Assembly: GCA_023129415.1 (NCBI GenBank)
Contig: JAGMCF010000146.1
Coordinates: 1-32,174, forward strand
Source of the DNA: Candidatus Cloacimonadota bacterium
GTDB taxonomy: Bacteria > Cloacimonadota > Cloacimonadia > JGIOTU-2
Reading direction: 5' to 3'
DNA length: 32,174 bases
Shown here: positions 7,941-15,654 of the stretch, in pieces
Layout: each line of letters begins with the position of its first letter
Position numbering within the stretch: position 1 is the stretch's first letter
Notes under the pieces: model-generated
What the model was told of the DNA's origin: nothing
Databases searched by the model: none
What the model saw: only the letters and a program-made list of their open reading frames with translations
Translations under genes and position numbers: made by a program

Positions 7941-10900
7941 ATGTTAAACGAAGAAGAAGTAAAAAACAAAATTATTATTCCCTGGTTGAAAAAGGATCTT
8001 AGATTTGATGAACATAGTTTAGAGTTTGAAAAATCGTTTAAAATTCATGCAGGTCGAGGAATTTATAAAATAGTAGGTAATAAAGAGAAATTTACAACAA
8101 AAGAAAATATAAGACCTAGATTAGATATTTTAGTAAAAGAAAATAAAGAACACGGAAAAAATCTTTTTGTTATTGAAGTAAAAAGAGAAGGTCACAAAAT
8201 AACTGCCGATGACCGTGAACAAGCAATATCATATGCTCGTTTAACTGATAATATCACACCATTTTCTATAGTAACAAATGGAAAAGACTTTCAGCTTTTT
8301 GATACTATAACCAAAGAAGAGATTAAACCCGATAGCAATTTTGCTCATACTGCAAATTTTGAAGTATCATTAGACAATAAGATATACTGCGAAGCCCTAA
8401 GTTATTTTATTGGATATTCTGAAAATAATTTATCACAATTTTGCAAAAATGAATATGATTTAAATGTCAAAAATCTGAAAGCAATTAAAAAGGAAGATAA
8501 CAAATCTTATTTAGCTGAAGTTTATGAACCCAGCCAGAAGCTTACAAAGATATTTGATAACTTTTTAAAAAGCGATAAAAAAACCTTCGCATTAGTTGGA
8601 AATTCGGGAATGGGAAAAACATGTTGGATTTGTAATACCGCAGAAAATTATATCTCAAAGAAATATCTTGTCTTGTTTTATCGATTTAAGGATATTGAAA
8701 ATGGAATTTTTGAAACAATTGTAAATGACCTAAACTGGTCGGATGATATTTCACCAATATTATCACCACAAGAAGGGATGAAAAGGTTTTTCAAAATTTT
8801 CAAAGATAAAGAAGTTCTGTTTTTTCTTGATGGTCTGGATGAAAAAAATTCTGCAGAGGGTAATAGGATACTGGAAAAATTCTTTAAATATTCACACAAT
8901 AAAAATATAAAATTAATTGTTACTTGCAAAGGATTTTACTGGGATAAATTCTTATTAGATGGAAAAACCCCAACCAGACTTTCAGATGAATTATTTACTA
9001 TTAAAGGTGAAGAAGATAAAAAGGGATTTCTATTAAATGAATTAGAAAAAGAACAATTTCAAAAGTTATTAGATAAATATAGAAAGGTTTATAAATACAA
9101 TGGTTTAATTGAACCAAAACTATTGCAAGAATTCAAGAGAAATCCCTATCTTTTACGAATCACTTTTGAGTATGCATCTCAAAATAATGTAAAGTCCTTA
9201 AATTTTTCAGTAAAAAAATTGTTTCTTTTATATTATGAAAAACTTCTACAACCAATTGAAAATTATGATTTTAAAAAGAATATTTTAAATAAAATAGCTA
9301 AAATTTTTTATGATCAAAACCAAGATTTAATCAATGTTGATTTAGTCTTTAATGAAATAAATCAAGAAATACCAGAAGAATTTTTCAAATGGAATATTCT
9401 AACAAGAAGAACAAATGAAAAATCTAAAACTTTAATAGAATTTTATTTTAGTAAATTAAGAGATTTTATAATTGCTTTTAAAGTATTAAAATTAGATTCA
9501 AAGGATAAAGAATACTTTGAAAATTTCAAGATAGAAAATAAAACAAATGTTCAACTTGAAGTTATAAATTCTTATTACTTAGTTGCTGACGAGAAACATA
9601 AACGTATGCTTGATAAAAAAGTATATTACAAAGCATATAATTTTTTAACAAATCGAGAAAAAATCATTAATGAACATTTCTCTACTTTCAAGAAAGCATT
9701 TAATCCTTTCACTAATAAAGAAGTAGGGATTTATTGTGATGTGGACTTAATTAATGATAGAATTAAATCTTATGCTTTTAGAGAAATTGAGGATGATGAT
9801 GAAAAGGTATTGTTAAATCCTTCTTCCAGTCATGGAGATTTTGGTTATTTTGCAAAGAATTATAATTTCTCATCTATGAGCTACACTTACGATTTAGAAA
9901 AAAAGGATATTTGGGAAGATATTGAAAAAGAACTTTTTGGAATTATAGAAGGACTTCAAGCACAACGATTTGATAGAAGGTTTGATTTAAGTAAGAACAA
10001 ATACAAATTACAAGAAAGAATCCTTTCATTAATCACTAAAAGCTATAAAGATTATTTTAACATAAAGAATATTAGACCCTGTTCTGAGTATTTGCCCATC
10101 AAAATAAAAGATATAAAAAGAGCAGTTTATGAGAAAATTATAGCTGAAAAACTAATGAATGAATATTTAAAAATCAACAAGAATGACCATCCTTTAGAAT
10201 TAAGTTTTTGGGACATACGAAAAGCTATAAAAGAAGGAACAATTTATGAAGTATTTGAAAATTTAGATATTAATCTTGAATCAGAAATCAAAAGAATTAG
10301 TAACAATCCTGATTTGCTAAAAAAATACTTAAAAGATATTAATAATGAAGATTCAACAATTCTTGAAGATATAAATAGTTTAGGAAAATTAGGAATTCAA
10401 AAAATAGATAATACTGTCTTTCCAGATTGGAATGCAAAAAACTATAATAAAAGATTCTTATTTGATTATTTGGATAAATCTGATTTAAAGCAAAATATTG
10501 AAAATCTTTATAAAATATATCTTGATGAATACAAAATTTTTATTGAGCATAATTTCTTATCAATTTGCCAGGACTTTCCATTTTATTCATCACTTCCTTT
10601 AAAAGTTCAAATCATTGTTGATTTTGAGAAACTAGATCGTAACAATGCAACAGTAATAACATATAAAAATAACGAAAATGATAATAATTCAGTTGAAATT
10701 ATAAACGCAAAGGGCATTCCAAGAGAAGAAAAAAGTTCACCCTTCAGTTATGAAAATGTTAAACACAGTCCTAATTTCATTGATTACTGTACATACGGGA
10801 GTTTAGGAGGGTTGTTTAATAAATATAAAAATGATGTTCTTTCCCCTGATATTCCATGGCATATGGATATTTTGCAAAGATTTATCTATGGTCATTTAAA

Positions 10901-11465
10901 AGATGATTTAGAAGCTTATTTTAAAAAAAATGAGGAAGATAGAATTAAATCTTTTAAATATAATGAAAATGAACTAAGTAAATTAGACCTTCTTTTGTTT
11001 AATACAATTTGCCAAATAGCAATAGAGAAAAATGCTTTGATGATAAATTATGAAGATGCAATATATTATTCTAAAAAATTAGGTTTGTCAAATAGCGAAA
11101 TTTCTAAATCAATAGATATTTTAGAAGAAAGAATATATATTACAAGCTTTACTAAGAACATTTTAGGTGATATTTTTCATTTTTATTTAAACCCTTATGC
11201 ACTTGATAATTATGCAAAATTACATATAAAAAATTACGATAAACTAAAAAAAGATGTGGTTTATTATATTGTTGATAATTATGAAGATAAAGCAAAACTT
11301 AATAGCGATGACATAGCAAATAAATTATCCACCCAACGAGTAATTGTAAATCTCATTCTTGACAAGCTTGAAGATAAAAATTTAATTAAAAGGCATACTT
11401 CAATTCTTAATGGATATACATCAATTTATTATGTATCAGATGATATAAAAAAACTGAAACATTGA
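7941..11465 (+). CDS. Nuclease-NACHT NTPase with C-terminal winged helix (candidate anti-phage STAND protein)
   Basis: A 1174-residue multidomain protein. Residues 1-150 match a HsdR-N/PD-(D/E)xK nuclease with Asp62 (RPRLDILV) and Glu79-x-Lys81 (FVIEVKR). Residues 195-420 are a STAND NTPase with Walker A GNSGMGKT (220-227) and the NACHT-type Walker B LFFLDGLDE (about 293-301). A long alpha-helical middle follows. The last ~70 residues (IVDNYEDKAKLNSDDIANKLS...LIKRH) look like a winged-helix domain. The layout nuclease-NTPase-sensor resembles Avs and bNACHT antiviral proteins, where recognition of a phage product drives assembly and unleashes the nuclease. Here that function is inference from domain order and from the adjacent type IIG gene. 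The gene is very AT-rich compared with the housekeeping genes nearby, as expected for transferred DNA. A winged helix instead of obvious TPR repeats is unusual. The ribosome site is weak. Confidence 0.8.
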   Translation: MLNEEEVKNKIIIPWLKKDLRFDEHSLEFEKSFKIHAGRGIYKIVGNKEKFTTKENIRPRLDILVKENKEHGKNLFVIEVKREGHKITADDREQAISYARLTDNITPFSIVTNGKDFQLFDTITKEEIKPDSNFAHTANFEVSLDNKIYCEALSYFIGYSENNLSQFCKNEYDLNVKNLKAIKKEDNKSYLAEVYEPSQKLTKIFDNFLKSDKKTFALVGNSGMGKTCWICNTAENYISKKYLVLFYRFKDIENGIFETIVNDLNWSDDISPILSPQEGMKRFFKIFKDKEVLFFLDGLDEKNSAEGNRILEKFFKYSHNKNIKLIVTCKGFYWDKFLLDGKTPTRLSDELFTIKGEEDKKGFLLNELEKEQFQKLLDKYRKVYKYNGLIEPKLLQEFKRNPYLLRITFEYASQNNVKSLNFSVKKLFLLYYEKLLQPIENYDFKKNILNKIAKIFYDQNQDLINVDLVFNEINQEIPEEFFKWNILTRRTNEKSKTLIEFYFSKLRDFIIAFKVLKLDSKDKEYFENFKIENKTNVQLEVINSYYLVADEKHKRMLDKKVYYKAYNFLTNREKIINEHFSTFKKAFNPFTNKEVGIYCDVDLINDRIKSYAFREIEDDDEKVLLNPSSSHGDFGYFAKNYNFSSMSYTYDLEKKDIWEDIEKELFGIIEGLQAQRFDRRFDLSKNKYKLQERILSLITKSYKDYFNIKNIRPCSEYLPIKIKDIKRAVYEKIIAEKLMNEYLKINKNDHPLELSFWDIRKAIKEGTIYEVFENLDINLESEIKRISNNPDLLKKYLKDINNEDSTILEDINSLGKLGIQKIDNTVFPDWNAKNYNKRFLFDYLDKSDLKQNIENLYKIYLDEYKIFIEHNFLSICQDFPFYSSLPLKVQIIVDFEKLDRNNATVITYKNNENDNNSVEIINAKGIPREEKSSPFSYENVKHSPNFIDYCTYGSLGGLFNKYKNDVLSPDIPWHMDILQRFIYGHLKDDLEAYFKKNEEDRIKSFKYNENELSKLDLLLFNTICQIAIEKNALMINYEDAIYYSKKLGLSNSEISKSIDILEERIYITSFTKNILGDIFHFYLNPYALDNYAKLHIKNYDKLKKDVVYYIVDNYEDKAKLNSDDIANKLSTQRVIVNLILDKLEDKNLIKRHTSILNGYTSIYYVSDDIKKLKH

Positions 11466-11971
11466 GATAATATATTTTTAGCATATCTTCCCCTTAACCC
11501 CGTAGGCTGGTTCAAGTTTATAACTTGTCAAACCTGTGGCATCATGCCAGTGGCAGATCCCGACTTGTCGGGAGATCCTTTGAAAGCCATAAATTTTGGA
11601 AAAGGGCAAAGAAACTAATTGGTGGTAATAAAATGGTTTTTCATTATCCTTGTTTAAAAAATTTGAATAATCTTTACTTAAAAATATTCACCTCAAAGCA
11701 AAAATACTGTTTGGGGTTATTCAGATGAAACATACATCTCCCCGATGCCTCGGGAACTCAAAGGAGTATGAAAATTGAGGGACGGAATGCACAGACCCCA
11801 ATTGTTCCTAACCTGTCTCGGCTTGGTGCCGAGCCAAGACGGGCAGGATTTGTAATCCTGTTTATTAAAACACCATTAAAAATGGTGTTAGGATCATTGC
11901 AATGTACTTGTAATTCGTAATTTTACATTTATCTCTGTGCACTCTGTGTCTCTGTGGCAAGGCGTTTTCAC
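11466..11971. repeat. Gene-free interval of dispersed repeats
   Basis: It contains an inverted copy (11539-11561) of the GGATCTGCC-CTGGCATGATG motif found near 689. It also has the TCCCGACTTGTCGGGA hairpin (11558-11573), CCCGATGCCTCGGG (11741-11754) and a CCTGTCTCGGC..GCCGAG..GACGGGCAGG nested hairpin (about 11813-11847). AACACCATT / AATGGTGTT follows at 11869-11889, then CTCTGTG tandem sequence (11932-11958) resembling the CACAAAGACAC repeat at 585 and 16749. The 67-aa ORF in the track here is repeat-derived and not accepted. Confidence 0.6.
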
Positions 11972-12169
11972 ATGAAAGTATATTTTAATGGAGAATTTAT
12001 ACCAGAAGATAAAGTTTTTATCTCACCATCTGATCGTGGTTTTCAATTTGCAGATGGAGCATACGAGGTTATAAGATTGTATTCTGGTAAACTCTTCAAA
12101 CTTGATGACCATATTGACCGGCTGGAAAGAAGCTTAAAAGAACTGAAAATAAAGAAATATTTTACTTAA
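11972..12169 (+). pseudogene. 5' fragment of a class IV (D-amino-acid / branched-chain) aminotransferase gene
   Basis: Translation from the ATG at 11972 gives 66 residues that match the N-terminus of PLP-dependent class IV aminotransferases: MKVYFNGEFIPEDKVFISPSD, then the conserved DRGFQFADGAYEVIR and DDHIDRLERSLKEL. Full-length members are about 280 residues and the PLP lysine is beyond the break, so this piece cannot be active. Homology ends at 12146-12160, where AAAATAAAGAAATAT coincides with the start of a direct repeat also present at 14181. That points to recombination that cut the gene and brought in the - strand cassette beyond. An upstream start at 11954 in the ORF track lies in repeat sequence and is not supported. 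Confidence 0.8.
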
Positions 12170-12303
12170 AAGCTAAAATTACTCGCTTAATTCCTTCAAT
12201 CTTTCCAATCGTTCTGGTTCATTGTCAACCAGCCATTTATCTTTGGAAAGATATTTGTATGCTTTGGCAAAATACGGTTTTGCTTCTTCATTTTTGGTTA
12301 AGA
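12146..12303. repeat. Direct repeat, left copy (matches 14181-14338)
   Basis: From AAAATAAAGAAATAT onward this stretch aligns to 14181-14338 at a constant offset of 2035 bases without gaps. Divergence is scattered and I judge identity at roughly 80-85% by eye. It includes the last ~40 codons of a TPR lipoprotein in the other strand. The two copies enclose the TIGR04255 three-gene cassette. Confidence 0.75.
12179..12303 (-). pseudogene. 3' remnant of a TPR lipoprotein paralogue
   Basis: On the - strand this encodes about 41 residues (KNEEAKPYFAKAYKYLSKD then KWLVDNEPERLERLKELSE and a stop). They are nearly the same as the C-terminus of the intact lipoprotein at 14214-15161. No start or upstream part exists; similarity stops near 12303. 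It is either the leftover of a tandem paralogue replaced by the cassette or a copy made during its insertion. Substitutions between the copies show the event is not recent. Confidence 0.75.
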
Positions 12304-12357
12304 GAAAAATTCATAATACAATAAAGGTTTAAGCATACCATAAGCGATATATTTATT

Positions 12358-12813
12358 TCAAGAATAGTAGGTAGTGATATTTTTTCGTCTTTTTAGTATG
12401 ACAGTAACTTTTCCATAATCCTGACCCTCAATACTTTTCAAATCAAAGTGTTCTATATCTTCTTGTGGACCAAGTTTACTTGTCCAATGTCCTGATTCCA
12501 ATTGTCTAGCTGCATGAGTAGGTAAATTATTTTTAGCAAATAAAGCTATTTTTTCAAAACCTTTTTCATATTTTTCAGTAGTTGAAATTTTATAACCAAG
12601 AGTTGTAAACGCTTTAATAAAACAATCTAAGGTATTAGTTCTTGGGATATTATAAGGCCAATAATATTGATAATAAGGATCTGGCCACCACCACCTATCA
12701 GTTTCTCCAACCACCCACGCAATACAGTTGTAATTTTTTGAATAAGGGCTAGTAATTTTATAATTAATTTCAGATAAATTTGGAAATTTTGATTCAATTA
12801 GGGATTGTCTCAT
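12358..12813 (-). CDS. Uncharacterised protein with NCIAW core (possible papain-like fold), third gene of the cassette
   Basis: A 151-residue protein of a sporadic family. Its visible signature is NYNCIAWVVGETDRWWWP (residues 27-44), a central IPRTNTLDCFIKAFTTLGY, then PTHAARQL (98-105), GHWTSKLG (108-115) and EDIEH (118-122). A conserved Cys30 at the head of a helix and later His100, His109 and His122 would suit a small cysteine-peptidase or amidase fold. I infer this only from the pattern. No signal peptide or membrane segment. Its ATG overlaps the previous gene's stop (TAATG), so it is translationally coupled. It lies last in the TIGR04255 operon. Confidence 0.7.
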   Translation of the reverse strand: MRQSLIESKFPNLSEINYKITSPYSKNYNCIAWVVGETDRWWWPDPYYQYYWPYNIPRTNTLDCFIKAFTTLGYKISTTEKYEKGFEKIALFAKNNLPTHAARQLESGHWTSKLGPQEDIEHFDLKSIEGQDYGKVTVILKRRKNITTYYS

Positions 12814-13265
12814 TAAATGTAGTTATTTTCCTTACCCCATCTAATCCAAGTGTTTGTCATTTCATCTATATGTCCACGTTGCTCAGGAGAAATTGGATCT
12901 TCTCCTGTAATTGCTTTTAATGCCCAAAACCAATGACCTGGATTAATTTTCATTTCATTTAGTATTAAAGGAATAGCAGCATTACCCATCCCAATAATTT
13001 GCTGATATGATGGATGCATTGAAATTTCTAAAATTGAAGATAAAAAAGCAGTATCTTCTTCCCATTGAAATTTAAGTCTAGAAAATATAATTTCAGGGAA
13101 TTCCCTCTCCATTGATAGCGAAATAAATGATCTAGAAATTAAATCTGCAAACATTTCATCAATATAGTTTGATTCATTACTTACACCTGTTGCACCCACA
13201 ATCCTAGAATCTTTAAAAAGACTGGATAAATCCTGTTTTATAGGCAAAAATCCTGCACAATGCAT
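12813..13265 (-). CDS. Uncharacterised protein (HPxYQxIIGMG family), second gene of the cassette
   Basis: 150 residues. The N-terminal half is poorly conserved-looking. The C-terminal half carries a recognisable block: HPSYQQIIGMGNAAIPLIL (about 83-101), then GHWFWALKAITGEDPISPEQRG, and an IRWGK tail. I have seen this pattern in many hypothetical proteins that sit beside NCIAW-type genes, but its biochemical role is unknown. No signal peptide, membrane segment or metal motif. The stop of the TIGR04255 gene overlaps its ATG by one base (TAATG), and its own stop overlaps the next ATG the same way. The three products are therefore probably made in fixed ratio and may form a complex. There is no DNA-binding motif to suggest an antitoxin. 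Confidence 0.7.
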   Translation of the reverse strand: MHCAGFLPIKQDLSSLFKDSRIVGATGVSNESNYIDEMFADLISRSFISLSMEREFPEIIFSRLKFQWEEDTAFLSSILEISMHPSYQQIIGMGNAAIPLILNEMKINPGHWFWALKAITGEDPISPEQRGHIDEMTNTWIRWGKENNYI

Positions 13266-14011
13266 TAGATAAATAACTCCTTTGCTTTTTGAGTTAAACT
13301 ATTAAAAAAAATCTCATTCTTGAAAACACGTAATTTTTCAAATTCTTCCCATATGTTTTCAGTATTATTAGAATAGTCATTTATTTGAAAGACATCGATG
13401 TCAAATATAAAGGGTAGTTTATTATCTCTAGTAATTTTTTTCATAGTTTCATTTATTACTGCCATTGCATTTATTTTTGTATTTGGAATATTCAATTGCA
13501 TAAAAAAATTTGATAATCCTTGAGGTAAATCAGATGATATTTCGGGTATCGTTAAAATATATTCTTTAAAATTTTCAAAAGGTAACGGAATATTAATACG
13601 GTTAATATATCGTAATGCAATCCTTGTTATTTTTAATGGTTTGAACATTTCATAATAAATATTCCATAGTTGACGAGCTTCTGAGCTGAAACTATTCCAA
13701 TTATTATAAGGTTTTAGTTTATTAAATGTAAAGCCATCCATTCTTGATTGTACAACTTTTTTTTCAATCGAAGATCTGAAAAGATACCCATCAATTTTGC
13801 TTGGGGATTGAACTTCTGAAAATTGTGCCTTTGAAGATAAATCAATATTTACTTTAAATTGTTTTCTCGCTTTCTTTTCAGGGAATTTGTCTTTTACTTT
13901 TTTATAAAAAGATTCAATATCATTTATTGTTATATGTTCTGGAAGTTTAACTCTAATATCCAAAAGTGCTTCAGTTATAGGAGCATTCTGAAAAACTTGA
14001 AAGGTTTTCAA
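13265..14011 (-). CDS. TIGR04255 family protein, first gene of the cassette
   Basis: 248 residues matching the sporadically distributed TIGR04255 family. Visible blocks are NAPITEALLDIRVKLP at residues 9-24, DGFTFNKLKPYNNW in the middle, ITRIALRYINRINIPLP, LPQGLSNFFMQLNIP, FIFDIDVFQ, and a terminal LRVFKNEIFFNSLT-KAKELF. No enzymatic function has been assigned to the family. The start is an unusual TTG at 14009-14011, supported by AAGGAG 5 bases upstream; the nearest in-frame ATG would delete most of the conserved N-terminus. It leads a coupled operon with the two genes downstream. The whole set is bracketed by ~155-bp direct repeats, the picture of a moved accessory cassette. Defence or toxin functions are possible but unproven. 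Confidence 0.85.
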   Translation of the reverse strand: MKTFQVFQNAPITEALLDIRVKLPEHITINDIESFYKKVKDKFPEKKARKQFKVNIDLSSKAQFSEVQSPSKIDGYLFRSSIEKKVVQSRMDGFTFNKLKPYNNWNSFSSEARQLWNIYYEMFKPLKITRIALRYINRINIPLPFENFKEYILTIPEISSDLPQGLSNFFMQLNIPNTKINAMAVINETMKKITRDNKLPFIFDIDVFQINDYSNNTENIWEEFEKLRVFKNEIFFNSLTQKAKELFI

Positions 14012-14180
14012 TTTTTCTCCTTAAAAATTTTTAATTCATTTAGAAAATATCTTTTCAAAAAGGATATTTTATATAATCTCATAAATCTCTAAATTTCATA
14101 AATAAATAATCTTAGTTTATAAAATAAATATTGTAATACTAAATGTCAAGAAAAAAAATCAGAACATTTAACTCATATTA

Positions 14181-14338
14181 AAAATAAAGAAATATATTCC
14201 TCATAATCTAAAATTACTCGCTTAATTCTTTTAATCTTTCCAATCGTTCTGGTTCATTATCAACCAGCCAATTATCTTTGGAGAGATATTCATAAGCTTT
14301 TGCAAAATACGGTTTTGCTTCTTCATTTTTATTTAAAA
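14181..14338. repeat. Direct repeat, right copy (matches 12146-12303)
   Basis: Partner of the left copy at a constant offset of 2035 bases. Here the sequence is the natural 3' end and downstream flank of the intact TPR lipoprotein gene, so this is the likely source copy. Confidence 0.75.
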
Positions 14339-15161
14339 GGAGCAGGCATTCTCCGATTTCTTCAAACACATATCCATCCTGCTTAATACCTTTTTCTTCA
14401 AACTCCTTTTCTAATGCTTTTTGCATTTCCAATGCTTCTTCTGTCTTACCCAAAGACCTGTAAGTTCGTGCAATATTCCATGTTTGGATTCTTATACCCT
14501 GTTCATCATTTATCTTTTCACGCCATTTTAAGCCTTTTTCAAATAATGTTAATGCTTTATCATATTTTTTCAGGTCGTGATAGGTCCAGCCAATGTTGTT
14601 GTAAAGAGGACCTAACCATCTTTTTGCTTTTTTGTCAATTGTCTTCTCAGTTATTTCCAGTGCTTTGAGACTCCAATCAAGTTGCTTTTCTGGAGGTTCC
14701 ACAATTCCCATCATATGAGCAGCATCTATTGCATATAAGTCCAGTTTATTCACTTTTGCTATCTCAAATGCTTCAATAAATAATGGTTTAGATTTTTCAG
14801 GATTTCCAGAAGAATTGAATACTCGCCCCCGTTCAAGTAAATATCTCACTTTTACTTGTTTGAGCTCATCAGTTAATAAATTCAGTACTGTATCAAGGGT
14901 AGCATGTGCTTCTTCAAATTTACCCTGTAAACCTTGTGTTCTGGCAATTTGTGTTAGCAGTTCAATATAATACGAAGTGTCTCCGGATTCTTTTGCAATA
15001 GACACAAGTTCTATGAATTTGGTTTCAGTTTCTTGCAAATTTTGGTAATCCCACATCGCATCGAAGTTAGGTAAAGACATTTCATCTTTTTTTGCTTTTT
15101 TTTCCATTGTACATCCTCCTACTAATAGCATAATAATTAATACATAAATTAGTTTTTTCAT
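14214..15161 (-). CDS. TPR-repeat lipoprotein
   Basis: 315 residues. The N-terminus is a classic lipoprotein signal (MKKLIYVLIIMLLVGGC, lipid-modified Cys17) followed by a charged linker with KKAKKDE. The rest is a run of tetratricopeptide repeats. The clearest is GPLYNNIGWTYHDLKKYDKALTLFEKGL (about 180-215). Flanking degenerate repeats include TLDTVLNLL, KSKPLFIEAFEIA and EEALEMQKALEKE, and a last repeat has EEAKPYFAKAYEYLS. It probably acts as a periplasmic protein-protein scaffold. AGGAG upstream of the ATG fixes the start. It stands alone, downstream (in - strand order) of a decayed regulator and RNase Z. A fragment of a close paralogue lies at 12179-12303. Confidence 0.85.
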   Translation of the reverse strand: MKKLIYVLIIMLLVGGCTMEKKAKKDEMSLPNFDAMWDYQNLQETETKFIELVSIAKESGDTSYYIELLTQIARTQGLQGKFEEAHATLDTVLNLLTDELKQVKVRYLLERGRVFNSSGNPEKSKPLFIEAFEIAKVNKLDLYAIDAAHMMGIVEPPEKQLDWSLKALEITEKTIDKKAKRWLGPLYNNIGWTYHDLKKYDKALTLFEKGLKWREKINDEQGIRIQTWNIARTYRSLGKTEEALEMQKALEKEFEEKGIKQDGYVFEEIGECLLLLNKNEEAKPYFAKAYEYLSKDNWLVDNEPERLERLKELSE

Positions 15162-15177
15162 TATGACTCCTGTTTTA

Positions 15178-15316
15178 ATTTTTATTAAGTTTCATTTAAT
15201 TATTATTTTTGTTTTCCTTTCTACTTAATTTTCCCTGAGCATAAAGCTGATAAATCTCCAGATCTTTTACAGTGTCACGGTAGAATTCCTCTTTTACGGA
15301 AGCTTTCACTTTTTCA
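15178..15316 (-). pseudogene. Short reading frame of uncertain origin (VKASVKEEFYRDTVKDLEIY)
   Basis: A GTG-headed frame of about 40 codons directly follows the stop of the regulator remnant. It is charged, ends in an Asn/Lys run, and has no ribosome site that I trust. The piece VKDLEIYQL faintly resembles the RNase Z tail (AKDLETFNI), which could mean it derives from a duplicated gene end. I do not claim a function. Confidence 0.2.
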
Positions 15317-15650
15317 GTTCCTTAATTATATCCTTTCCTTTTTCAGTAAGTACATACCCCCCCTATTTTACGAGACCCCTGAAACTTAACAAAATTTTTA
15401 TTCTTTAAAAAGGCAATATCTCTTTTTTGCAGTAGACCTTGAGATAGAAAATATTTTTTGCATAAGTGCTAAAGTAATAAAGCCATTATTATAGATATGT
15501 TGGAATTCTACTGATAACCTTTTTTTTATAGGTTCACTTATAGGCTCATTTATAGGTTCATGATATAATCTTTCACTGAACTTATTACTGAAATTAACAC
15601 TGAAATTTATACCGAAATTTATACCGAAGATTTCATTAATACTAATATTT
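15315..15650 (-). pseudogene. Decayed C-terminus of an AlbA_2/RecG-like winged-helix regulator
   Basis: Read on the - strand, three frames join into one tail. The first is a repetitive linker (GINFGINFSVNF, then EPINEPISEPIKKRL). Next comes a winged-helix piece (NNGFITLALMQKIFSISRSTAKK). After frameshifts near a T-run and a G-run comes KFQGSRKIGG-YVLTEKGKDIIKELKK with a stop. This linker-plus-helix layout is typical of the C-terminus of AlbA_2-domain 'ATP-dependent DNA helicase RecG-like' regulators, often with multiplied 'EPINEPI' tracts. The N-terminal AlbA_2 domain is missing because the frame runs straight into the end of RNase Z. It is therefore a broken, non-functional relic. Confidence 0.6.
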
Positions 15651-15654
15651 TTCT

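Noticed and set aside
11525-11728. 67-aa + strand ORF downstream of the NACHT gene
   Set aside because: Its first half is dispersed repeat (inverted GGATCTGCC element and TCCCGA hairpin); no protein-like conservation.
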